Shown one piece after another: positions 18,478 through 27,332 of a stretch of DNA of 64,000 nt. The DNA is from Actinomadura hallensis. Lineage in GTDB: Bacteria > Actinomycetota > Actinomycetes > Streptosporangiales > Streptosporangiaceae. The position numbers were made by a program, and so were the translations under genes. Within the stretch, counting starts at the first letter, position 1. Every line of letters begins with the position of its first letter. The DNA lies in assembly GCF_006716765.1 (NCBI RefSeq), contig NZ_VFPO01000001.1, positions 1,922,001-1,986,000 on the forward strand, read 5' to 3'. The notes below the pieces were generated by a model. The model did no database searches and was not told the origin of the DNA. It saw only the letters and a list, made by a program, of their open reading frames with translations.

Positions 18478-18554
18478 GGCGTCAGCACCTTCGGGTGGAG
18501 ATCGTCACTCGGAAGCGAGGGGTGAGGACGTTCCGTGATCCGCACCACGGACAC

Positions 18555-18568
18555 TCACTCAGAGTGAC
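18555..18568. promoter_or_regulatory. BldD-type operator upstream of yaaA (full consensus match)
   Basis: TCACTCAGAGTGAC fits the BldD consensus tnACnc(A/T)GnGTnAn at every fixed position. It lies 78 nt upstream of the yaaA start and 3 nt downstream of its candidate -10, so binding should block yaaA transcription. BldD is the c-di-GMP-controlled master repressor of development in filamentous actinobacteria. Confidence 0.6.
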
Positions 18569-18571
18569 TAA

Positions 18572-18598
18572 ATGATAGCCAGGTGGAGTCACACGCAA
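18572..18598 (-). promoter_or_regulatory. Candidate promoter of yaaA
   Basis: Read on the minus strand, TTGCGT (18593-18598) and TATCAT (18572-18577) form a -35/-10 pair with a 15-nt spacer, directly upstream of the BldD-type box. The short spacer is also seen at the phosphatase promoter (13317-13343), where a similar box occupies the same relative position. Confidence 0.4.
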
Positions 18599-18654
18599 TG
18601 GCGAACGGCGGCCACCGTCTCCGGTGGCCGCCGTTCACGCGGATATATGGAGAT

Positions 18655-18885
18655 CTACCGATCGTCGGCGGAAGCGGTCGCCGAGGTCTCGGTCAGCCGG
18701 TCGCTCTCGTCGTGAATGTCGGCCCCGTTGGCACGGAGAGCCTCTGAGTACTTGCGTCCGTGGTGGGCGCAGAACAGAAGGTCGCCGCCGCCTACAAGGA
18801 CAGCACGGACGTAGGCCTGGGCGCCGCAGCGGTCGCACCTGTCGGCGACGGTCAGCGGCTTGGTTGGGGCAAGGGCTCCAGTCAC
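18655..18885 (-). CDS. DUF7455 family small protein
   Basis: A 76-residue protein with DRCDRCGAQAYVRAVLVGGGDLLFCAHHGRKYSEAL. The two Cys-x-x-Cys/His clusters look like a zinc ribbon. Members are widespread in actinobacteria next to the principal sigma factor gene; their function is unknown. The start is GTG 18885 with AGGAAGGT just upstream. The gene runs opposite to hrdB. A CRP-like palindrome lies about 105 bp upstream of its start. Confidence 0.82.
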   Translation of the reverse strand: MTGALAPTKPLTVADRCDRCGAQAYVRAVLVGGGDLLFCAHHGRKYSEALRANGADIHDESDRLTETSATASADDR

Positions 18886-18989
18886 GGCACCTTCCTCATG
18901 CTCGGGGTCGGTACTTAGGACAACATCTAACCCGACGTTCTCGTTCCCAACCTGGTTCTTCGTACGCCCACAGCGGAATGGCCCAATTG

Positions 18990-19003
18990 GTGACCGAGGT
19001 CAC
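18990..19003. promoter_or_regulatory. CRP/GlxR-like palindrome
   Basis: GTGACCGAGGTCAC, flanked by A on the right, fits the GTGA-N6-TCAC core bound by CRP-family proteins such as actinobacterial Crp/GlxR. It lies 105 bp upstream of the DUF7455 gene, and 1 nt past the end of the ABC permease gene, so the DUF7455 gene is the likelier target. Confidence 0.45.
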
Positions 19004-19004
19004 A

Positions 19005-20078
19005 TCAATGGGCCTCCCACCGGAACAGGCGGACCGCGATCAATGCTCCGACCACGGCGACGCCCAGCAGAATGCCGATTTCGGTAAGAACGGACTCCGC
19101 TCCGAGGCCGCGGCTCATCACATTGAGCATGCCCTCGTTCAGGTACCGCAGCGGGAAGACGTACGACACCGTCTGCATCCATCCCGGCGCCTGGTCCAAG
19201 GGGAAGAAGGAGCCGCCCAGGAACGCCATGGGAAGGACGATCAGCTGCGTCACCGCGTTGGCCGCCTCCTGCGTCCTGGCCCACGCCCCGACGAGCATCC
19301 CGATCGACAGGAAGGCGAGCACGCCCGCGACCAGCAGCGGCACGGCCATCCACCAGGCGCCCTCCAGCCGGAGCCCGAACACCGGGAGCCGCGCCACGAG
19401 CACGAACAGCGCGAACTGCACCAGCGCGACCCCGACGCTGACCGCGACCCGCGCCGCGAACACGATGGGGATCGGGGCGGGGGAGAGCTGGAGACGGCGC
19501 AGGATGCCCTTGGTACGCCACGTCACGAGCGTCTGGGAGGCCGCGAACACGGCCGCGGACGCGAGCGCCCAGCCGAGCAGGCCGGGCGTGAAGAACTGGA
19601 TGGCCTTGAGCGAGTCGTCCTCCACCTGGCGGTCGTCCAGCGTGTAGGCGGGCGGGCGGCCGGTGGCCGCCTGGTTCGCCGCCTGGATGACCGAGTTCAT
19701 CAGCCCGCGCACCGTTCCGGCCCTGACCTGGTCGGCCGCGGAGTAGTGGACCACGACGCGCCGTCCGTCCTGTTCCACGGCCCCGGCCACGTCGCCCTCC
19801 GCCACCTGGCGGAGCGCCTCCTCGCGGTCGGAGGTCCTGGTCACCGTCAGGACCTCGCGGAGTTCCTCGCCGCCTTGGGCCAGGGCCTGCTCCAGCACGG
19901 GCACCTTCCCGACCTGCACCACCGCCACCTTGGAGGTGCTCTGGTCGCTGAAGATCGCGCCGAAGATGACCAGGAACGTCAGGGGGAACAGGACGGTGAA
20001 GAAGAGCGCCGTCCGGTCGCGCCGGAACCCGAGGTACATGGCGCGGGACAGGCTCTTGAAGCTCTCGAACGCGCTCAC
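19005..20078 (-). CDS. ABC-2 type transporter permease
   Basis: A 357-residue membrane protein. The first helix is near residues 23-43 (LFFTVLFPLTFLVIFGAIF), then an extracytoplasmic region of about 145 residues, then at least five helices from GWALASAAVFAAS to the C-terminus. The segment AGVLAFLSIGMLVGAWARTQEAANAVTQLIVLPMAFLGGSFFPLDQAPGWMQTVSYVFPLRYLNEGM is the classic ABC2_membrane motif. The start, GTG 20078, overlaps the stop of the ATPase gene by 4 nt. The pair should form an exporter of a drug or lipid-like substrate; the substrate is not predictable. Confidence 0.92.
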   Translation of the reverse strand: MSAFESFKSLSRAMYLGFRRDRTALFFTVLFPLTFLVIFGAIFSDQSTSKVAVVQVGKVPVLEQALAQGGEELREVLTVTRTSDREEALRQVAEGDVAGAVEQDGRRVVVHYSAADQVRAGTVRGLMNSVIQAANQAATGRPPAYTLDDRQVEDDSLKAIQFFTPGLLGWALASAAVFAASQTLVTWRTKGILRRLQLSPAPIPIVFAARVAVSVGVALVQFALFVLVARLPVFGLRLEGAWWMAVPLLVAGVLAFLSIGMLVGAWARTQEAANAVTQLIVLPMAFLGGSFFPLDQAPGWMQTVSYVFPLRYLNEGMLNVMSRGLGAESVLTEIGILLGVAVVGALIAVRLFRWEAH

Positions 20079-20977
20079 GCCCTGTACTCCCGTCCGGTGA
20101 CCTGGAGGAAGACGTCCTCCAGCGTGGCGCCGTGGATCTGGACGCCGTCGAGCGCGTCCCTGGCCGCGATGGCCGCGATCACGGCCGAGGGGTCGCGGGT
20201 GGTGACGGTGAGCGAGACGCCGTCGTCGGCGGCCTGGTCCGCCCCGGGGAGCGCCTGCGCGTCCTCCACCGTGAGGGCGCCGCTGGGGATGCTGATCCTG
20301 GAGGGGGCGTCGAGGCCGCGCACCAGCACGGCCGGCGGGCCCAGCCGCAGGATCCGGCCCGCGTCCATGATGGCGACGCGGTCGCAGAGCACCTCCGCCT
20401 CGTCCATGTAGTGCGTGGTCAGGACGACCGTGCGGCCCTGCCTGCTGATCTCGCGGAGGACGTCCCACAGGTTGCGGCGGGCCTGCGGGTCCAGCGCGGC
20501 GGTCGGCTCGTCGAGGAACACGACCTCCGGATCGTGGACGAGCGCGCAGGCGATGGACAGGCGCTGCGCCTGGCCGCCGGAGAGCTTCTCCACCTGGACA
20601 TCGGCCTTGTCGTCCAGCCCGACCAGCTCGAGCATCGTGTCGGCCTTGCCGGCGGGGACGCCGTACAGGGAGCCGAACGTCTGCAGCTGCTCGCGCGCGG
20701 TCAGCCGCTCGAAGAACGACGACGCCTGCAACTGGACGCCGATCCTCGGCAGCAGCGCGGGGTTCCGCGGCCAGGGGGACATGCCGAGCACCGACACCTC
20801 CCCCTCGTCGGGCTCCCGCAGCCCCTCGATGATCTCCAGCGCGGTCGTCTTCCCCGCGCCGTTCGGGCCGAGGATCCCGAAGAACTCGCCCTCCTCGACG
20901 GCGAACGTGACGCCGTCCACGGCGCGGACGTCCCCGTAGCGCTTGCGCAGGCCCGTCACCTCGATCGTGTGTGCCAT
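20075..20977 (-). CDS. ABC transporter ATP-binding protein (ABC-2 exporter)
   Basis: A 300-residue nucleotide-binding subunit. It has Walker A GPNGAGKTT near residue 40, a signature LSGGQAQRLS, Walker B VVFLDEPTAALDP and an H-loop LTTHYMDEAE. The last 80 residues form the accessory domain common in DrrA-like drug exporters, ending LEDVFLQVTGREYRA. I use ATG 20977 (MAHTIEVTGLRKRYG); the open frame further upstream is not similar to the family. It is coupled to the permease gene downstream. Confidence 0.93.
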   Translation of the reverse strand: MAHTIEVTGLRKRYGDVRAVDGVTFAVEEGEFFGILGPNGAGKTTALEIIEGLREPDEGEVSVLGMSPWPRNPALLPRIGVQLQASSFFERLTAREQLQTFGSLYGVPAGKADTMLELVGLDDKADVQVEKLSGGQAQRLSIACALVHDPEVVFLDEPTAALDPQARRNLWDVLREISRQGRTVVLTTHYMDEAEVLCDRVAIMDAGRILRLGPPAVLVRGLDAPSRISIPSGALTVEDAQALPGADQAADDGVSLTVTTRDPSAVIAAIAARDALDGVQIHGATLEDVFLQVTGREYRA

Positions 20978-21216
20978 GCGGAGGACGATAAGGGCGGGCG
21001 AGCCCCGGGCACACCCCACCAAAGTCGGAGATCCGGGGCAGCGAGTCGGAGGGAGCGAGTCGGTGGGAGGCGGCCCGCCGGGGTAGCCTGGCCAATCGTC
21101 CGGGGCCGCCGCGTGGGCGTTTCGCGAACGTCGGCGGCGGCGAGCCTTTCGGTGGATTGTCGGCGGCCGGGGGTACCCTTCTGCCGACTGTCCTACCCCC
21201 GAGGAGCACACGCACG

Positions 21217-23307
<2,091 letters not shown>

Positions 23308-23330
23308 CCCGCGCTTGAAGCACCCGAGGA

Positions 23331-23372
23331 CGACGGGTCGGACGGCGGTTCTCCGCGCCGCCCGACCCGTCG
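23331..23372. terminator. Hairpin after parE
   Basis: Arms CGACGGGTCGG (23331-23341) and CCGACCCGTCG (23362-23372) pair perfectly over 11 bp, and CGGCG/CGCCG (23343-23347 and 23356-23360) extend the stem inward. It lies 24 bp past the parE stop. The remainder of the gap to 23556 shows nothing I can identify. Confidence 0.7.
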
Positions 23373-23556
23373 CGGGGTGCGGCGCGGTCGTCCGGATACC
23401 AACGGCCCCGGACATCAAGGCCGTCGCATGGACGTCCTCAACGGCTCCTGCGCACGTGTTTCAGCCGGGCCTCGTGCATCCGATGACCGTCCGGCCGCCG
23501 TTGGAACGGTTTCGCACTGGCGCCCCGACTCCGCCCCGCGGGTCTGATCACCCTGG

Positions 23557-24123
23557 TTACACCGGCTCATTTCCGGGCTTCCACTTGATGCCGCAGCCGA
23601 GGCTCGGCGTGTGCGGCTCGGGGACCTTCTCGCCCGCGAGGACGAGGTCCAGCGCGGCCCGCAGCGAGCTCCCGTCGGCGGGCACGTCGTTCCTGGGCCG
23701 CGCCCCGTCGAACTCGCCCCGGTAGGCGAGCCTGCGCTCCGCGTCGTACAGGAAGAAGTCCGGGGTGCAGGCGGCCTTGAACGCGCGGGCCGTCTCCTGG
23801 GACTCGTCCACCAGGTACGGGAACGTGAATCCGGCGCGCTCGGCCTGCTCCCGCAGATGGCCGGGGCCGTCGTCCGGGTAGTTCACGACGTCGTTGCTGC
23901 ACACGCCGACGGACGCGACCCCCTTGCCCGCGTACTCCGAGGTGAGGGCGCCGATCGCGGTCTCGATGCGCCGCACGTACGGGCAGTGGTTGGACAGGAA
24001 GATCACCAGCAGGGCGGGCGCTCCGGCGAAGTCCTCGTCGGACACGGTGCCGCCCCCGACGGAGGGGAGCGAGAACGAGGGAAGCGGCGAACCGAGCGGG
24101 ACCATGAACGATGCGATTGCCAT
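23557..24123 (-). CDS. Thioredoxin-like fold protein (AhpC/TSA-related, single-Cys NHCPYV type)
   Basis: A 188-residue thioredoxin-fold protein. The active-site region is FLSNHCPYVRRIE, with one cysteine and valine in place of the second. This NHCPYV variant is typical of a widespread family of uncharacterised thioredoxin-like proteins. CSNDVVNYPDD, YLVDESQETARAFKAACTPDFFLYD and YRGEFDGARP follow. I start at ATG 24123; a GTG further upstream would lie inside the palindrome at 24148. It diverges from the ketosteroid-isomerase-like gene. No signal peptide is visible. Confidence 0.85.
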   Translation of the reverse strand: MAIASFMVPLGSPLPSFSLPSVGGGTVSDEDFAGAPALLVIFLSNHCPYVRRIETAIGALTSEYAGKGVASVGVCSNDVVNYPDDGPGHLREQAERAGFTFPYLVDESQETARAFKAACTPDFFLYDAERRLAYRGEFDGARPRNDVPADGSSLRAALDLVLAGEKVPEPHTPSLGCGIKWKPGNEPV

Positions 24124-24147
24124 GCGTCCATCTTCACGCACCGTGCC

Positions 24148-24163
24148 GCAAGTGATCACTTGC
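24148..24163. promoter_or_regulatory. Perfect 16-nt palindrome in a divergent promoter region
   Basis: GCAAGTGATCACTTGC is perfectly symmetrical. It lies 24 bp upstream of the thioredoxin-like start (minus strand) and 12 bp upstream of the isomerase-like start (plus strand), so a bound protein could control both genes. It has AGTGA/TCACT half-sites like BldD boxes, but with the opposite orientation and no spacer. Confidence 0.5.
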
Positions 24164-24175
24164 TAGGGTTCGTCC

Positions 24176-24538
24176 ATGCCGAGCCAGGAGCACATGAAGC
24201 AGGCCCTCCAGACCTACGTCGACGCCTTCAACGCGGGCGACGCCGCGGCGGTGTGCGACCTCTACGCCGACGACGCGGTCATCGAGGACCCCGTCGGGAA
24301 GCCGCCGATCAGCGGCCGCGCCGCGATCGAGGAGTTCTACGCCAACGCCATCGCGGGCGGCGCCAAGCTCAGCCTCGACGGCCCGGTCCGCGGCTCCTAC
24401 GGGAACCGGGCCGCCATGGCCTTCACCATCGACGTCCCGGGCATGCGCATCCGCGCCATCGACGTCATGACCTTCAACGCCGACGGGAAGATCGTCCGCA
24501 TGGACGCCCACTGGGGGCCGGAGGACATCGAGTCGTAG
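24176..24538 (+). CDS. Steroid delta-isomerase-like SnoaL/NTF2-fold protein
   Basis: A 120-residue NTF2-like protein. It resembles the bacterial ketosteroid isomerases: TYVDAFNAGD, LYADDAVIEDPVGKPPISGRAAIEEFYAN and DVMTFNADGKIVRMDAHWG. In that family an aspartate shuttles a proton to move a steroid double bond. The tyrosine near residue 14 and the acidic EDPVG motif are present. The neighbouring hydrolase and SDR genes on the same strand suggest a small catabolic or biosynthetic group. The substrate is not proved. Confidence 0.8.
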   Translation: MPSQEHMKQALQTYVDAFNAGDAAAVCDLYADDAVIEDPVGKPPISGRAAIEEFYANAIAGGAKLSLDGPVRGSYGNRAAMAFTIDVPGMRIRAIDVMTFNADGKIVRMDAHWGPEDIES

Positions 24539-24643
24539 CCCGGCGCCGCGGACTCCCGCTCACCGGGACGCCCGGCGCCCGCGCCGCCGGGCGTCCTGCA
24601 CAGTCGTGACCGATGGTCGTCCCAGCCTGGAAGGGGCCGCGGC

Positions 24644-25624
24644 ATGGCTGACCCGAGTCATCGGCACGCGAAGATCAACGGCCTCGACGTCCACTACGCG
24701 GAGGCGGGGCAGGGGCCGCTCGTCGTCCTCCTCCACGGCTTCCCGCACCTGTGGTTCAGCTGGCGGCACCAGATCGGGCCGATCGCCGCCGCGGGGTTCC
24801 GCGTCGTGGCGCCCGACATGCGCGGCATGGGGGAGACCTCCGGCCCGGACGACCCCCGCGAGTACGGCGTCGACAGGATCGTCGGCGACCTCACCGGCCT
24901 CCTCGACCATCTCGGCGAGGAGAAGGCGGTGTTCAGCGGCCTCGACTTCGGTCTCTTCGCCGCCTACGACCTCGCCTACCACCACCCGGAGCGCGCCGCG
25001 GCGATCATCGGGCTGGAGAACCCCTTCATCACCCCGAGCGACGAGCCCCCGCTGGCGCTGGCGGCGCGGCAGGCCCGGCGGCACTTCAACCACATCCACT
25101 ACTTCGCCGAACCCGGCGTCGCCGACCGCGATCTCGCCGCGGCCCCCGGGGAGTTCCTGCGCAAGCTGTTCTACGCGCTCTCCGGCGACTACCACTACCT
25201 CGACGTCTGGCGTCACCCGCCCGGCACGTCCTACCTCGACGCCCTGCCGGAGACTCCGCCGCTCCCGTGGTCGTGGCTGACCGAGGCGGAACTCGACGTC
25301 TACGTGGACGCCTACAGCCGCAGCGGCTTCACCGGCGGCCTGAACTGGTACCGCGCCATGGACCTGTCCTGGGAGTACCGCAAGTCGTACGCAGGCAGGA
25401 AGAACCCCGTCCCGTTCTACTTCATCGGCAGCGAGCGGGACGCCGACCTGGAGGGGTGGCACGGCGCCGACCCGCTGGACAGGCTGGCCGACCACCACGC
25501 CGACGTCCGCGGCGTGCGGATGATCGAGCACGCCGGCCACATGATGCAGATGGAGAAGCCCGCCGAGACGACCGCGGCGATGCTGCGGTTCCTCGCCGAG
25601 GTGAGGGAGAGCGAATGGGCCTGA
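24644..25624 (+). CDS. Alpha/beta hydrolase, epoxide-hydrolase-like
   Basis: A 326-residue alpha/beta hydrolase. It has the oxyanion motif HGFP at 31-34, an aspartate nucleophile D101 in the elbow GLDFG, and the catalytic histidine H299 in EHAGHMMQMEKP. A lid segment contains GLNWYRAMDLSWEY. Aspartate as nucleophile and a lid tyrosine point to epoxide hydrolases or haloalkane dehalogenases rather than esterases. GGAAGGGG precedes the ATG by about 7 nt. The gene overlaps the following SDR gene by 10 nt, so they are co-translated. Confidence 0.85.
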   Translation: MADPSHRHAKINGLDVHYAEAGQGPLVVLLHGFPHLWFSWRHQIGPIAAAGFRVVAPDMRGMGETSGPDDPREYGVDRIVGDLTGLLDHLGEEKAVFSGLDFGLFAAYDLAYHHPERAAAIIGLENPFITPSDEPPLALAARQARRHFNHIHYFAEPGVADRDLAAAPGEFLRKLFYALSGDYHYLDVWRHPPGTSYLDALPETPPLPWSWLTEAELDVYVDAYSRSGFTGGLNWYRAMDLSWEYRKSYAGRKNPVPFYFIGSERDADLEGWHGADPLDRLADHHADVRGVRMIEHAGHMMQMEKPAETTAAMLRFLAEVRESEWA

Positions 25625-26475
25625 CCGAGGACCGGGTCGCGGTCGTCACCGGCGCCAGCCGCGGCGCCGGGAAGGGGATCGCGCTGGCGCTGGGCGAGAC
25701 CGGGGCCACCGTCTACGTGACCGGACGCACCCGCGCCGCGGGCGAGGCGGACCTGCCGGGCACCGTCCACGAGACCGCGGCCGAGATCGACAAGCGGGGC
25801 GGCACCGGCATCCCGGTGATCTGCGACCACTCCCGGGACGAGCAGGTCGAGGCCCTGTTCGCGCAGGTGGAACGCGAGCACGGCGCACTGGACGTCCTCG
25901 TGAACAACGCGTTCACCATCCACCCCGACCTGTCCCGCAAGGGGCCCTTCTGGGAGAAGTCGCTCGCGCTCCAGGACATGTTCGACGTGGGCCTGCGCTC
26001 CGCCTACGTGGCCAGCTACTACGCCGCGCCACTCCTCATCAGGAACGGCGGCCTGATCGTCAACACGTCCTCCTTCGGCGGCCGCTGCTACATGCACGGC
26101 CCCGCCTATGGCGCGGGCAAGGCGGCGGTGGACAAGATGGCCCACGACATGGCTGTGGACTTCAGGCCCTACAACGTCGCCGTCGTCTCCATCTGGATGG
26201 GCCTCCTGAAAACCGAACGGACCGAGGCCTTGTTCAAGGGCGCCCCCGACCGCTACGCCTCGTTCGCGGCCAACGCCGAGTCCCCGGAGTTCACCGGCCG
26301 CCTGATCGACGCCCTGGCCCGCGACCCGAACCTGATGGACCGAAGCGGCCAAGTCCTGATCGGCGCCGAACTGGGCGAAGAACTCGGCGTCCTGGACATC
26401 GACGGCACCCGCCCCCACTCCCACCGCGAAACCCTCGGCCCCCCACCCACCTACAACAAGGCGATCGTCCAATAA
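25615..26475 (+). CDS. Short-chain dehydrogenase/reductase
   Basis: A 286-residue SDR oxidoreductase. The Rossmann motif is TGASRGAGKG (12-21), NNAF lies near 98, a serine occurs in VNTSSFGG (152/153), and Y165/K169 form the YxxxK pair in PAYGAGKAAV. The glycine pattern and TGRTR suggest NADP(H). It differs from classical SDRs by a long segment (PFWEKSLALQDMFDVGLRSAYVASYYAAP) before the active site, a pattern also seen in the DHRS1-like group. It overlaps the epoxide-hydrolase-like gene and is the last gene of the group. Confidence 0.88.
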   Translation: MGLTEDRVAVVTGASRGAGKGIALALGETGATVYVTGRTRAAGEADLPGTVHETAAEIDKRGGTGIPVICDHSRDEQVEALFAQVEREHGALDVLVNNAFTIHPDLSRKGPFWEKSLALQDMFDVGLRSAYVASYYAAPLLIRNGGLIVNTSSFGGRCYMHGPAYGAGKAAVDKMAHDMAVDFRPYNVAVVSIWMGLLKTERTEALFKGAPDRYASFAANAESPEFTGRLIDALARDPNLMDRSGQVLIGAELGEELGVLDIDGTRPHSHRETLGPPPTYNKAIVQ

Positions 26476-26610
26476 CCACGCCGTCGGTCGCGCTGAGGAA
26501 AGGCGCAGTTGGCCAAGACGTCCTCACGGGGCATCTCCTGCCAAGACCTGACCTTGGGTTTCTCCGCCATGGCGACATGGTATTGAGGCGTCGCGGGGCC
26601 CCGGGGCTGG

Positions 26611-27195
26611 TCAGGATTCGCAGGCTATGCCGTCGCCGTCGCGGTCCAGGTCGTAGACGTCGGCGCCGACGATGCGCACCGGGCCCCGCACATAGGCCGG
26701 GCCGTCGCCGCTGCCGCCGGCGCAGTCGACGTCGCTCGCGAAGGGCACGCAGGCGCCGCTGTAGTTCGGGTGGCACTGCCGGGCCTGCTTGGTGCCGACC
26801 GCGATGATCCGGGCGACCGGTTTTCTCGTGACGGTCTGGCGCAACAGCTTCCTGTCCGTGGCCTTGCCGTCGGTGTAGGTGACCTCGTAGACGAGGGTCT
26901 TGAGCCCCGTGACGCCTCGCCTCTTCACCCTCGTCTTCCCCTTGGCCAGGGTGGGGTCGTTCACCCTTCTCGTCTTGTACGGGATCTTGCGGGTCTTCTC
27001 GACGGTGCGCTTCACGACCGGCGGCGTGGGCGTGGGTTCGGCCGCCGCCGTCGCGGTGCCGCCGGACGCGGCGGGCGTCGCGCTCGCCGTCGTGTCCGCC
27101 GATGACGCCGCGGTGGGGTCCCCGAAGTCCTCGTTGCAGGCGCCGAGCACGAACATCGCGGAAATCGCCGCAATGACCGAAAAAACGCGTCTCAT
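26611..27195 (-). CDS. G5-domain and excalibur-domain lipoprotein
   Basis: A 194-residue exported protein. Residues 1-20 are a lipoprotein signal ending at the lipobox LGAC (C20). A Thr/Ala/Pro-rich spacer follows, then a G5 domain near 62-135 (KTRKIPYKTRRVNDPTLAKGK...). The C-terminus is an excalibur calcium-binding motif, YDLDRDGDGIACE. G5 domains bind sugars or cell wall; excalibur domains bind calcium. The protein is probably anchored to the outer face of the membrane. It lies alone, and its neighbours do not explain its role. Confidence 0.85.
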   Translation of the reverse strand: MRRVFSVIAAISAMFVLGACNEDFGDPTAASSADTTASATPAASGGTATAAAEPTPTPPVVKRTVEKTRKIPYKTRRVNDPTLAKGKTRVKRRGVTGLKTLVYEVTYTDGKATDRKLLRQTVTRKPVARIIAVGTKQARQCHPNYSGACVPFASDVDCAGGSGDGPAYVRGPVRIVGADVYDLDRDGDGIACES

Positions 27196-27295
27196 GATTT
27201 CCCCCTTTGTAGGGATAAATCATCTGACCGCTCTTCGGCCCGGTTCAATCGTGGAAAATCCGGTGTATTCGCGGATGGCCGGTGTCGGCCGGGCC

Positions 27296-27325
27296 GCCCG
27301 GGACGCCGGTGCGGGCGTCCCGGGC
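27296..27325. terminator. Hairpin after parC
   Basis: A perfect 12-bp stem GCCCGGGACGCC (27296-27307) / GGCGTCCCGGGC (27314-27325) with a 6-nt loop. It begins 8 bp beyond the parC stop codon (minus strand), the position expected of a terminator. Confidence 0.75.
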
Positions 27326-27332
27326 GCCCGGA

